From the NCBI GenBank assembly GCA_009993635.1, contig JAACTC010000008.1, positions 340,809 to 404,808 of the forward strand: DNA of 64,000 bases, in the 5' to 3' direction. The position numbers and the translations under genes were made by a program. Source of the DNA: Erythrobacter sp. (GTDB lineage Bacteria > Pseudomonadota > Alphaproteobacteria > Sphingomonadales > Sphingomonadaceae). Positions 34,967 to 43,105 of this stretch are shown here, in pieces. Every line of letters begins with the position of its first letter. Position 1 is the first letter of the stretch. The notes under the pieces were generated by a model. It searched no databases, was not told the DNA's origin, and was given only the letters and a program-made list of their open reading frames with translations.

Positions 34967-36456
34967 ACGAAACCGTCGATCTCAAGAAACCCGAGCAGGA
35001 TGCCGAAGCCCGGGAAGCGGCTGCCAGAGCCGCCGAGTACGAGCATGGCTGGTCGTCCGATATCGAGACTGAATATGCCGAAAAAGGCCTGTCGGAAGAC
35101 ACCGTGCGGTTCATCAGCGCCAAGAAGGGCGAGCCGGAATGGATGCTCGACTGGCGGCTGAAGGCGTTTCGCCTGTGGCAGGATATGGAAGAGCCCGACT
35201 GGGCGAAGCTCGGCTATCCCGAAATCGACTATCAGGACGCGTATTATTTCGCCGCGCCCAAGAAGAAGGAACAGCTCGAAAGCCTCGACGAGCTCGATCC
35301 CGATATCAAGTCGGTCTACGACAAGCTGGGCATCCCGCTGGCGGAGCAGGAAGTGCTCGCCGGGGTGAAGGGCGCGCGCAAGGTTGCGGTGGATGCGGTG
35401 TTCGACAGCGTCAGCGTGGCCACCACTTTCCGCGAAGAGCTGAAGAAGGCAGGCGTCATCTTCCTGTCGATTTCGGAGGCGCTGCGCGAACATCCAGAGC
35501 TGGTGAAGAAGTGGCTGGGCAAGGTGGTGCCGCAGCACGACAATTTCTTCGCCTGCCTCAACGCTGCGGTCTTTTCGGACGGTACCTTCGTCTACATCCC
35601 CGAAGGCGTGCGGTGCCCGATGGAGCTTTCCACCTATTTCCGCATCAATGCAGAAAATACCGGGCAGTTCGAACGCACGCTGATCATCGCCGAAAAGGGC
35701 AGCTACGTGTCCTATCTGGAAGGCTGCACCGCGCCGATGCGCGACGAGAACCAGCTCCACGCTGCCGTGGTCGAGCTGGTCGCGATGGACGATGCCGAGA
35801 TCAAGTATTCGACCGTGCAGAACTGGTATCCCGGCAACGCCGATGGCGTGGGTGGGATCTACAATTTCGTGACCAAGCGCGGGCTGTGCCAAGGCGCGCG
35901 GTCCAAGATCAGCTGGACTCAGGTCGAGACCGGCAGCGCGGTGACATGGAAGTACCCGAGCTGTGTGCTGAATGGTGAGAATTCCGTGGGCGAGTTCTAC
36001 TCGGTCGCGGTCACCAACAACCACCAGCAGGCCGATACCGGGACCAAGATGGTCCATAACGGCAAGGGCAGCCGCTCAACGATCATCTCCAAGGGGATCA
36101 GCGCCGGGCAGAGCAACAACACCTATCGCGGCCTCGTCCGCGTGGCGGCCAATGCCGACGGCGTGCGCAACCGCACCGAGTGCGATTCGCTGCTGCTCGG
36201 CGACAAGTGCGGCGCGCACACCGTGCCCTATATCGAGGTGAAGAACCCCACCGCGCAGATCGAGCACGAGGCGACCACCTCCAAGATCTCCGACGACCAG
36301 CTGTTCTACGCGCAGCAGCGCGGGCTGGACGAAGAAGCGGCGATCGCGCTGATCGTCAACGGCTTCGCGAAAGAGGTGATGAAGCAGTTGCCGATGGAAT
36401 TCGCAGTCGAAGCGCAGAAGCTGCTAGCGATCTCGCTCGAAGGGAGCGTGGGGTGA
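34963..36456 (+). CDS. sufB: Fe-S cluster assembly protein SufB
   Basis: This 497-residue scaffold of the SufBCD complex is recognised by [19 protein letters not shown] near the N-terminus, the beta-helix core with [20 protein letters not shown], and [20 protein letters not shown] with [20 protein letters not shown], which contains the Cys proposed to accept sulfur. It assembles a cluster from SufS-derived sulfur with SufC and SufD. It is coupled to the regulator upstream (ATGA) and to the small winged-helix gene downstream (TGA shares its last base with the next ATG). Confidence 0.97.
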   Translation: MNETVDLKKPEQDAEAREAAARAAEYEHGWSSDIETEYAEKGLSEDTVRFISAKKGEPEWMLDWRLKAFRLWQDMEEPDWAKLGYPEIDYQDAYYFAAPKKKEQLESLDELDPDIKSVYDKLGIPLAEQEVLAGVKGARKVAVDAVFDSVSVATTFREELKKAGVIFLSISEALREHPELVKKWLGKVVPQHDNFFACLNAAVFSDGTFVYIPEGVRCPMELSTYFRINAENTGQFERTLIIAEKGSYVSYLEGCTAPMRDENQLHAAVVELVAMDDAEIKYSTVQNWYPGNADGVGGIYNFVTKRGLCQGARSKISWTQVETGSAVTWKYPSCVLNGENSVGEFYSVAVTNNHQQADTGTKMVHNGKGSRSTIISKGISAGQSNNTYRGLVRVAANADGVRNRTECDSLLLGDKCGAHTVPYIEVKNPTAQIEHEATTSKISDDQLFYAQQRGLDEEAAIALIVNGFAKEVMKQLPMEFAVEAQKLLAISLEGSVG

Positions 36457-36743
36457 TGAACGTCGCAGACGCACGGGGCTATGCGGATGATCTGACCGAC
36501 CCGCAACGGGCAGTTGTACTCATAGCAACGGCGGAAAAGCCCAGTCGGTTTGACACAATCGCTAGGGGATCTGGCTATGAGCAGTCGGATATTTCACAAG
36601 CCATTGAACAGCTACTTTCAATGAATTTGATTGAGAAAGAACAGTCCCGCTTGGCCGGCAAATTCTTCTACAACTACGTGCTTTTGAACGACCGTGGTGT
36701 GCAGGTTCAGGCGATCCTTCGTGACAGGGAGGACGCCAAGTGA
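36456..36743 (+). CDS. Small winged-helix-like protein inserted between sufB and sufC
   Basis: Unrecognised, 95 residues. TDPQRAVVLIATAEKPSRFD, then DISQAIEQLLSMNLIEKEQ and a hydrophilic hairpin-like stretch up to NYVLLNDRG, read like a MarR/PadR-style helix-turn-helix with recognition helix and wing, but this is fold-level reading without a confirmed family match. The gene is visibly AT-richer than both neighbours (e.g. runs such as ATTGAACAGCTACTTTCAA), so it may be a recent arrival. Its start shares a base with the sufB stop and its stop overlaps the next GTG, so it is fully built into the operon. Confidence 0.65.
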   Translation: MNVADARGYADDLTDPQRAVVLIATAEKPSRFDTIARGSGYEQSDISQAIEQLLSMNLIEKEQSRLAGKFFYNYVLLNDRGVQVQAILRDREDAK

Positions 36744-37261
36744 CCGAACGCAAAACCCTCAACCTTCGCCCCGCATCCGAAGACTCCCCCGCCCCCGCCG
36801 TCAAACGCAAGGGTCGCGGGTGGGAAATCTCGGAGAAGCGCCTCGATGCGCTGCACGATCGTGCGCGCGAGATGCGGCGTCATGCGAGCCCGGCGCACAA
36901 GGCGCTGGCCGAGAAGTTCTCCAAGGCCGATTTCGGGCGCTATTCCTTCACCCGCTTCGCGGTGGTCGGCAGCGCGATCGTCGATTTCAATTCGCACAAC
37001 ATGGGCCTCGCGATCCTGATCGACGAGGAGGGCGTCGACCCGGCGCTCGCCAACCGGCGCGACAAGAGCCTTGAGGCGGTCGGCATCCGCGTGGTGCATA
37101 TCCCCGCCGCCGATATCCTGGACGATATCGACGCAGTGCTCGCCAAGCTGACGCAGGAAATGCGCGCCGCCATCGCCGCGCGGCAGCAGGCGCGGCGCGA
37201 GCACCAGCGCAATTCCACACCAAGGCCAGCGAGGCCCAGGGGAGAACGCCGCGATGCGTGA
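36740..37261 (+). CDS. DUF559-like (Vsr endonuclease fold) protein in the suf operon
   Basis: This 173-residue protein has a DUF559-like domain at about residues 40-140: REMRRHASPAHKALAEKFSK, SAIVDFNSHNMGLAILIDEE and EAVGIRVVHIPAADILDDID follow the order of the very-short-patch-repair-like fold (VDF, then an acidic strand, then a basic helix). The usual E-x-D is replaced by ILIDEE, so nuclease activity is uncertain. A basic, Arg/Pro-rich tail (RREHQRNSTPRPARPRGERR) may bind nucleic acid. The GTG start overlaps the upstream stop; the C-terminus overlaps the next start by 8 bases. Confidence 0.6.
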   Translation: MTERKTLNLRPASEDSPAPAVKRKGRGWEISEKRLDALHDRAREMRRHASPAHKALAEKFSKADFGRYSFTRFAVVGSAIVDFNSHNMGLAILIDEEGVDPALANRRDKSLEAVGIRVVHIPAADILDDIDAVLAKLTQEMRAAIAARQQARREHQRNSTPRPARPRGERRDA

Positions 37262-37775
37262 TCTCGAAACCCTTGCCCACGCGCCGCTGCCCAGCGCGAG
37301 CCGCGATCTCGCCGCGATGCAGGTGCTCGCGCGCGAGCTCCTGCACACCGACGCGCAGCGCCTGCGGCCTCTCAAACGCAATCTGTCGCGCGATCTCGCC
37401 GCCGCGCTGGCAGGCAAGGCGCTGCCATGGAGCGAAGCGCGCACCCGGTTCGAGGCCCGCAAGCTGGAGCGGCTGGCTGCCGAACAAGAGTCTCTCACCC
37501 CCGCGCCGCAAGCCGTATCCGACGCTGCGGAGGCAGGAGACGAAAGCCCGATCGCCAAGAATGCCCTGCTTTTCCGCCTTGCCGCCGGCATGGTCGCGCT
37601 CGCGCTGTGGGCCGGGTGGAGCCTCCACCTGAGCGGGCAGGGCAGCATCGCGTGGGATGGGGGCACCGGCCCTGCGCAAACGCAGAACCTCTTCGCGCTT
37701 TACGCCCCCATGGTGCTGGCGCTGCTCGCCACGCTGATCGCGATCACGCCCTCGAACCGCGTGGGGCAGGCGTGA
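37254..37775 (+). CDS. Hypothetical membrane protein in the suf operon
   Basis: Unrecognised, 173 residues. The first 100 residues are cytosolic and helical (RDLAAMQVLARELLHTDAQR), then two membrane segments follow: about 103-125 (ALLFRLAAGMVALALWAGWS) and about 147-166 (FALYAPMVLALLATLIAITP), with a short glycine-rich periplasmic loop. This is a two-helix membrane anchor with a cytosolic domain. It starts at an ATG inside the end of the DUF559 gene and its TGA overlaps the next GTG, which ties it tightly to the operon. Confidence 0.65.
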   Translation: MRDLETLAHAPLPSASRDLAAMQVLARELLHTDAQRLRPLKRNLSRDLAAALAGKALPWSEARTRFEARKLERLAAEQESLTPAPQAVSDAAEAGDESPIAKNALLFRLAAGMVALALWAGWSLHLSGQGSIAWDGGTGPAQTQNLFALYAPMVLALLATLIAITPSNRVGQA

Positions 37776-38119
37776 AACCAGCCTGCCTCCTCCTTTTGGC
37801 ACTACCGCTCGGCCTTGCGTCCGCCATGCCTGCCACGGCGCAGGAGGCCCTGTCGCCTGCTCAGGCCGAAACCCGGCTGCGCGGGTGCCTGCAGGCGGGC
37901 GCGGCAGGTGCTCCGCGCACGGGCCTTCGCGCCGCAGTGCTCGCCACGCGTGCGCTGTGCGCGCCGCAGATCAAGCGGGTCGAGGCACAGCGAATCGCCG
38001 CCGCGACGCAGGGTCTGACCGGCGACGAAGCCATCGATGCCGAAAAACAGGCAGTGCTCGAACTCAACGACGAGATCGCTCTCGCAATTGCAAATTTCAC
38101 TGGATTGAGAACGCTTTAG
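37772..38119 (+). CDS. Hypothetical periplasmic protein in the suf operon
   Basis: Unrecognised, 115 residues starting with GTG. Residues 1-23 are a signal peptide (CLLLLALPLGLASAMPATAQ region with AQ cleavage). The mature part is helical and has two cysteines about 35 residues apart (RGCLQAG and RALCAPQ), able to form a disulfide. The TAG ends 2 bases before the sufC start. Together with the membrane protein upstream it looks like a two-component envelope piece of an otherwise cytosolic pathway. Confidence 0.65.
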   Translation: MKPACLLLLALPLGLASAMPATAQEALSPAQAETRLRGCLQAGAAGAPRTGLRAAVLATRALCAPQIKRVEAQRIAAATQGLTGDEAIDAEKQAVLELNDEIALAIANFTGLRTL

Positions 38120-38121
38120 AT

Positions 38122-38871
38122 ATGCTCCAGATCGATAACCTCCACGCCGAAATCGCCGGCACCAAGATCCTCAACGGCCTTACCCTTTCGGTGAACGCGG
38201 GCGAGATTCACGCCATCATGGGCCCCAATGGCGCGGGCAAGTCGACGCTTGCCTATGTGCTGGGCGGGCGCCCCGGTTACGAGGTGACCGAGGGTTCGGT
38301 TTTCTTCCGCGGCGAAGACCTGCTGGCGATGGACCCGCACGAACGCGCGGCGGCCGGCCTGTTCCTCGGCTTCCAGTACCCGGTCGAAATCCCCGGCGTC
38401 TCCAACATCCAGTTCCTGCGCGAGGCCCTGAATGCCCAGCGCGCCCAGCGCGGCCAAGACGCAATGTCGGGCGGCGATTTCCTGAAGCTGGCGAAGGAAA
38501 AGGCGGGTCTGCTCAAGCTCGATATGGAAATGCTCAAGCGGCAGGTGAATGTCGGCTTTTCGGGCGGTGAGAAGAAGCGCGCCGAGATGGTCCAGATGGG
38601 CATTCTCGACCCCGCCTTCGCGGTGCTGGACGAGACGGATAGCGGGCTCGACATCGATGCGCTGCGCGTGGTCGGCGACGGGATCAACGCGATCATGCGC
38701 AATCCCGAAAAGGGCGTGCTGCTGATCACCCACTACCAGCGCCTGCTCGAAGTGGTCGAGCCGACGCACGTCTCGATTCTCTCCAAGGGCCGCATCGTGA
38801 AAACCGGCGGCCCCGAGCTGGCGAGCGATCTGGAGCGCGAAGGCTACGACGCGGTGATGGAGAACGCATGA
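38122..38871 (+). CDS. sufC: Fe-S assembly ATPase SufC
   Basis: A 249-residue ABC-type ATPase of the SufBCD scaffold. GPNGAGKSTL is the Walker A, NVGFSGGEKKRAEM the signature motif, and FAVLDETDSGLDIDALRVVG the Walker B and D-loop with the SufC-specific ETDSGLD. ATP binding makes SufC dimerise and opens the SufBD interface. The ATG at 38122 was chosen since the family starts MLxIxNL. It overlaps sufD by 4 bases. Confidence 0.97.
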   Translation: MLQIDNLHAEIAGTKILNGLTLSVNAGEIHAIMGPNGAGKSTLAYVLGGRPGYEVTEGSVFFRGEDLLAMDPHERAAAGLFLGFQYPVEIPGVSNIQFLREALNAQRAQRGQDAMSGGDFLKLAKEKAGLLKLDMEMLKRQVNVGFSGGEKKRAEMVQMGILDPAFAVLDETDSGLDIDALRVVGDGINAIMRNPEKGVLLITHYQRLLEVVEPTHVSILSKGRIVKTGGPELASDLEREGYDAVMENA

Positions 38872-39626
38872 CCGACAGCATCCTCCTCCCCACCCGCAAG
38901 GACGAATCCTGGCGCTATTCCGATATCGACGCGATCCAGGACACCGCGCCCGACACGTTCGAGGCATGGGAAGACATCCGCGTCGCCGAGGGCGAGAGCT
39001 GGTCCGACCTGATCGTGATCGATGGCAGTGACGGCCTGCAGATGCGCCGCCTGCGTATCGCGATCGAACGGGGCGCGCGAGCCGAACTCGCCGCACTGGT
39101 CGCTGGCGGGCAGCTCGGGCGGCTCGAAGTCGTCGTGACGCTGGCCGAGGGCGCGCATTTCGAACTGGGCGGCATCACGCTGGGCGGCGATGACACCACG
39201 CGCGAGATCGTCACCCGGCTGGCGCATGAAAAGCCCGGCGCGACCAGCAATCAGACCGTGCGCAGCGTCCACTGGGGCAAGGCGACGGGCAATTTCCTCG
39301 GCCGGATCGATGTTGCGCGCGACGCGCAGAAAACCGACGCGGCGCAAAGCTTCAAGGGCCTGCTGCTGGACAAGGGCGCAAGCGTGAACAGCGTTCCGCA
39401 GCTCGAAATCTATGCCGACGATGTGCAGTGTGCGCATGGCGCCACCGTGGGCCAGCTGGACGAAAGCGCGCGGTTCTACATGGCGGCGCGCGGCCTGCCG
39501 CCCGAAACCATCCGCCGCCTGTTGGTGCAGGCCTTCCTTGGCGATGCGACGCGCGAACTGGCCAATGAGGCGACGCGCGAGACGCTGCTGGAACAGGCGC
39601 TTGCCAAGCTGGACGAGCGGGCGTGA
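38868..39626 (+). CDS. sufD: Fe-S assembly protein SufD
   Basis: This 252-residue SufD is a short version of the family (E. coli SufD has over 400 residues); the beta-helix core is kept and the N-terminal helical domain is small. The start LPTRKDESWRYSDIDAIQ and the C-terminal QLEIYADDVQCAHGATVGQ with RGLPPETIRRLLVQAFLGD are diagnostic. The conserved His in CAHGAT is a proposed cluster ligand at the SufB interface. It overlaps both sufC and sufS by 4 bases. Confidence 0.95.
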   Translation: MTDSILLPTRKDESWRYSDIDAIQDTAPDTFEAWEDIRVAEGESWSDLIVIDGSDGLQMRRLRIAIERGARAELAALVAGGQLGRLEVVVTLAEGAHFELGGITLGGDDTTREIVTRLAHEKPGATSNQTVRSVHWGKATGNFLGRIDVARDAQKTDAAQSFKGLLLDKGASVNSVPQLEIYADDVQCAHGATVGQLDESARFYMAARGLPPETIRRLLVQAFLGDATRELANEATRETLLEQALAKLDERA

Positions 39627-40831
39627 GCATGGCCGACACGCTGACAGACGCGCCCGTCACCTTGTGCGACAAGGGCGAATTCCCCGGCATGGTAACCGAG
39701 GATGGCGCGCGCTGGCATTACCTCGACAGCGGCGCGACCGCACAGAAGCCGCGCGTCGTGATCGATGCGATGGCGCGCGCGTTGGGCGAGGATTACGCCA
39801 CCGTCCATCGCGGCGTCTATTCCCGCTCTGCACAGATGACGCTCGGCTACGAAGCCGCGCGCCGCACGGTCTCGGCGTTCATCGGCGGAACCGAGGACGA
39901 GCTGGTCTTCACCCGCGGCGCGACAGAGGCGATGAACCTCGTCGCCTACAGCTACCCCAAAAAGGGTCGCGTGCTGCTCAGCCAGCTGGAGCATCATTCG
40001 AACATCGTGCCGTGGCAGCTTGCGGGCTGGCAGGTCGATGTGTGCCCGCTGACCGAGGACGGCCGGATCGATCTCAACGCTGCGGAGAAGATGCTGACGC
40101 CGGAGCACGAGATTGTCGCCTTCGCGCATGTCTCCAACGTGCTCGGTTCGGTGCTCGATGCAAAGCGCGCGGCGGACCTCGCCCATGCGGTCGGCGCGAA
40201 GCTGCTGCTCGACGGGTGCCAGGCCGCCCCGCGTCTAGCCGTCGATGTCGCCGCAATCAGCTGCGATTTCTACGCGATGAGCGCGCACAAGATGTACGGC
40301 CCGACCGGGATCGGCGCGCTGTGGGGCCGCAAGGAACTGCTCGATGCGATGCCGCCGTGGCAGGGCGGCGGGTCGATGATCGACAAGGTTACCTTCGATA
40401 GCACCACTTACGCCCCGCCGCCGCAGCGGTTCGAAGCGGGCACGCCCGCGATCGCCGAGGCGCTGGCCTTTGCGGTAGCGTGCGATTTCATCGACGGGAT
40501 CGGGCGCGAAGATATCGAAGCGCACGAGCGCGCGCTGGTTGGCCGCCTGCGTGAGGAACTCTCCCGCATCCAAGGCACGCGCGTGTTCGGGCCGGAGGAT
40601 TCGCTCGGCATCGTCTCGTTCGAACTGCCGGGGGTTCACCCGCACGATTTGGGCACCATATTGGATGAAGAGAACGTGGCGATCCGCGCCGGGCACCATT
40701 GCTGCCAGCCGCTGATGGACCACCTGGGCGTACCGGGCACCGCCCGCGCCAGCTTCGGGGTCTATTCGGACGAAACCGATATTGCCGCACTGTTGCGCGG
40801 GATCAACCGCACGCTGAAGATTTTCGCCTGA
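39623..40831 (+). CDS. sufS: Cysteine desulfurase SufS
   Basis: A 402-residue class II cysteine desulfurase. AMSAHKMYGPTGIGALWG contains the PLP lysine and RAGHHCCQPLM the catalytic cysteine (the last two Cys of the motif). VSQLEHHSNIVPWQ-like LLSQLEHHSNIVPW is also typical. It releases sulfur from cysteine for SufB, and probably for MnmA and ThiS. The GTG at 39623 overlaps the sufD stop; an ATG two codons later (39629) is an equal candidate. No sufE gene is present; the sulfur-transfer partner is not in this window. Confidence 0.95.
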   Translation: MSMADTLTDAPVTLCDKGEFPGMVTEDGARWHYLDSGATAQKPRVVIDAMARALGEDYATVHRGVYSRSAQMTLGYEAARRTVSAFIGGTEDELVFTRGATEAMNLVAYSYPKKGRVLLSQLEHHSNIVPWQLAGWQVDVCPLTEDGRIDLNAAEKMLTPEHEIVAFAHVSNVLGSVLDAKRAADLAHAVGAKLLLDGCQAAPRLAVDVAAISCDFYAMSAHKMYGPTGIGALWGRKELLDAMPPWQGGGSMIDKVTFDSTTYAPPPQRFEAGTPAIAEALAFAVACDFIDGIGREDIEAHERALVGRLREELSRIQGTRVFGPEDSLGIVSFELPGVHPHDLGTILDEENVAIRAGHHCCQPLMDHLGVPGTARASFGVYSDETDIAALLRGINRTLKIFA

Positions 40832-40848
40832 AACCAGGTTCGAGAGAT

Positions 40849-41436
40849 ATGACCATGAGCGACGACGACAAGAAAGACTACATCGCGGCCCCTTCGCCTG
40901 CCGATCAGGTGACCGACCTGCCGCCGCATATTGCGCGTTCGGAAGGCAATGCCGGGCAGGCGCTGCCGAGCCATATCCCGACCGATACGCCCCCCAAACC
41001 GCCCAGGGCACGGGTGGAGGACGCGGTCGATCCGGATGCCGAGAGCGCGGGCGAGAAGCTGGCGCGCAAGCGCGACTATCTCGACGGATTCCTCAGGAAA
41101 AAGCCCGAAAGCGCAGGCGAAACCGGCGCTGGCGATGCCTTGCAGGAGGCGGTGATTTCCGCCCTCAAGGAAATCTACGACCCGGAAATTCCGGTCAATA
41201 TCTACGATCTCGGCCTGATCTACGGCGTGGAAGTTTCCGCGGACAAGGACGTGGTCGTCACCATGACGCTTACCACCCCGCACTGCCCGGTTGCCGAAAG
41301 CATGCCCGCCGAAGTCGAAATCCGCGCGGGCTCCGTTCCCGGCGTGCGCGATGCGGAGGTGAACCTTGTGTGGGAGCCCGCATGGGGGCCGGACAAGATG
41401 ACCGACGAAGCGCGACTCGAACTGGGGATGCTCTGA
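40849..41436 (+). CDS. sufT: SufT, DUF59/MIP18-type Fe-S assembly protein
   Basis: A 195-residue protein with a long, low-complexity, charged N-terminal extension (about 95 residues) and a DUF59 domain at about 95-190. DPEIPVNIYDLGLIYGVEV and MTLTTPHCPVAESMPAEVE, with the single Cys of the MIP18/SufT family, followed by WEPAWGPDKMTDEARLELG, are diagnostic. SufT is linked to Fe-S maturation under high demand in Gram-positives and archaea. It lies 17 bases after sufS and shares a base between its TGA and the sufA start. Confidence 0.93.
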   Translation: MTMSDDDKKDYIAAPSPADQVTDLPPHIARSEGNAGQALPSHIPTDTPPKPPRARVEDAVDPDAESAGEKLARKRDYLDGFLRKKPESAGETGAGDALQEAVISALKEIYDPEIPVNIYDLGLIYGVEVSADKDVVVTMTLTTPHCPVAESMPAEVEIRAGSVPGVRDAEVNLVWEPAWGPDKMTDEARLELGML

Positions 41437-41792
41437 TGGCCGATACCAAGACCCGCGAACGCCCTGCTGCCGTCACGCTGACAGAAGCTGCAGAACAGCG
41501 CGTGGCCGACCTGATGGCCAAGGCGCCCGAGGATGCCATCGGGGTCAAGCTGTCGACCCCGCGGCGCGGCTGCTCCGGCCTGGCCTACTCGGTCGATTAT
41601 GTGAGCGAGGAACAGGGCTTCGACGAGAAGATCGAGACCCCCGGCGGCATCTTCTACATCGACGGCGCATCGGTGCTCTATCTGGTCGGCAGCGTGATGG
41701 ACTGGGTGGAGGACGATTTTTCCGCCGGCTTCGTGTTCGAAAACCCCAACGCCAAGGGCGCATGCGGCTGCGGCGAGAGCTTCATGGTCTGA
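41436..41792 (+). CDS. sufA: A-type Fe-S carrier SufA (IscA/ErpA family)
   Basis: This 118-residue A-type carrier holds a Fe-S cluster for transfer to apoproteins. The three ligand cysteines are in RRGCSGLAY and GACGCGESF, and YIDGASVLYLVGSVMDWVED with FVFENPNAKGACGCG are the family core. It is the last gene of the suf operon (sufR to sufA, about 7.2 kb). It ends before a convergent lipoprotein gene with 15 bases between. Confidence 0.95.
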   Translation: MADTKTRERPAAVTLTEAAEQRVADLMAKAPEDAIGVKLSTPRRGCSGLAYSVDYVSEEQGFDEKIETPGGIFYIDGASVLYLVGSVMDWVEDDFSAGFVFENPNAKGACGCGESFMV

Positions 41793-41807
41793 GGGCGAGA
41801 GAACGCC

Positions 41808-42272
41808 TTAGCGTCGCAGTGCCTGCGCACAGGCTGCGCGGTCCACATCCAGCGCATCGCTCGACCTGCGGGCATCGACATAGGTCGCGGTCGGCTCTGC
41901 CCCCGGCGACAATGGGTACAGGAACACGTCAAGCACGCAGGCCTCGCCCACGAACTGCAGCTTGCGCGCATCGCCTTCCAGCACATCGAGCCGGGCGGGG
42001 CCGAAGGCCTTCTCCAGCTCGCTGGCGCGCGCGCCGATTACGAAGGCGAGCTGCGGATCGTTCATCACCCGCGGCGCGATGAAGGCACCCGGCAGGACCG
42101 GCCTGGGATCGGTTGGCGGGACGGTGGTGACCCGCGCTGGTGGCGCAGCGCGATCCGGCGCGGATCGCGGCGGCGTGCGCTGCCCGGCCTGCGGTGCGGG
42201 GCCGGGGGTGGCGCAGGCGGCAACCATCGCCGCGAGGGCCAGCGCGCTTGCAGCCTTGGCCAGATCAATCAT
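41808..42272 (-). CDS. Hypothetical lipoprotein
   Basis: Unrecognised, 154 residues. The N-terminus is a lipoprotein signal (ALALAAMVAACA), then a proline-rich linker and a compact domain with GARASELEKAFGPARLD and GEACVLDVFLYPL. The last pattern (EACVLDVFLYP with a neighbouring DV-R-A-C) recurs in short periplasmic proteins of sphingomonads, but the function is unknown. I used the ATG at 42272; the frame is open to 42314. It overlaps the EI24 gene upstream by 8 bases, so the two are co-translated. Confidence 0.68.
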   Translation of the reverse strand: MIDLAKAASALALAAMVAACATPGPAPQAGQRTPPRSAPDRAAPPARVTTVPPTDPRPVLPGAFIAPRVMNDPQLAFVIGARASELEKAFGPARLDVLEGDARKLQFVGEACVLDVFLYPLSPGAEPTATYVDARRSSDALDVDRAACAQALRR

Positions 42273-42975
42273 CACGTAGTCGCCCCTGAACAAGGTGGGT
42301 TGCAGCTGCCGCACCGATGATCGGCGCGATGAAATTGAGGCCGGGGACGGTCAGCATCCCGGCAATCACGAGGCCCAGCGCGAAGCGCGTGCCGCGCCCG
42401 ATCGGCGGCTCCTCATCGCGGCTGTGCCGATGGCGCAGCCACGCCATGTCGCGCAGTTCGCGCCCCAGCAGCCAGGCATTGACCAGCGCGAACAGGATCA
42501 CCGTGCCAAAGCCGGTGACCAGCAGGAGCAACGCGAGCGGCAGGATCAGCAGGTTGACGAAGACGACCCGCACCGCGCCCTTGAAGCTGAGCCACATGCT
42601 CTCGCCGAAGCCGATGCGCCGCGCATCTTTCAGCGCCTGCGGGTAATAGCGCGCCTCCACCACCTCCACCACATCGTCGGCGAAGAACTGGATCGCGGCG
42701 AGCGCGGTGACGCGGAACAGCAGCCAACCGCCGAAGACCACCGCCATCAGCGTGCCGATGGTGGCCAGTACCTCGGCCGCATCGGGCGGCAGATTGTCGT
42801 CCACCAGCGAGCCGAGCCCGCGATCGACCAGCCACATCAGCCCGAAATAGACGCCGATGCCCAGCAGGACGAACAGCACCAGCGTGGCCAGCAGCGATTT
42901 GAGCAGCAGCCACAGGATGCGCGGGTCTGCCAGCTGCGCAAAGGCACGGGCAAGGGATGCGGGCAGGGAGAGCAT
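42265..42975 (-). CDS. EI24-domain (CysZ-like) membrane protein
   Basis: A 236-residue polytopic protein of the EI24/CysZ family. Five or more hydrophobic segments are visible, including LLKSLLATLVLFVLLGIGVY at the N-terminus, a later IMLINWLLGRELRDMAWLRH-type NAWLLGRELRDMAWLRH loop and GLVIAGMLTVPGLNFIAPII near the C-terminus. CysZ takes up sulfate, but EI24 proteins in alphaproteobacteria are mostly untested. A sigma70-like promoter ends only about 10 bases before its ATG, so the transcript may be nearly leaderless. Confidence 0.85.
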   Translation of the reverse strand: MLSLPASLARAFAQLADPRILWLLLKSLLATLVLFVLLGIGVYFGLMWLVDRGLGSLVDDNLPPDAAEVLATIGTLMAVVFGGWLLFRVTALAAIQFFADDVVEVVEARYYPQALKDARRIGFGESMWLSFKGAVRVVFVNLLILPLALLLLVTGFGTVILFALVNAWLLGRELRDMAWLRHRHSRDEEPPIGRGTRFALGLVIAGMLTVPGLNFIAPIIGAAAATHLVQGRLRDD

Positions 42976-42984
42976 TGGACCAAG

Positions 42985-43013
42985 CTATTCCGTATCCGCG
43001 CCCGCCAAGTCAA
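42985..43013 (-). promoter_or_regulatory. Sigma70-type promoter for the EI24 gene, giving a nearly leaderless transcript
   Basis: On the minus strand TTGACT (43013-43008), 17 bases, then GAATAG (42990-42985). The -35 and its extension TTGACTTGGCGG are identical to the rplM promoter. The ATG of the EI24 gene begins at 42975, so transcription would start only 2-4 bases upstream of it. Confidence 0.5.
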
Positions 43014-43105
43014 TTGCCTGCGACCCATCACCGGCCTTGGCCCAGGCCCGGTTGGTCGCTAGATCGCGGGCAACTTCCAGCCCATTACGAGGAATTCCGC
43101 CCATC

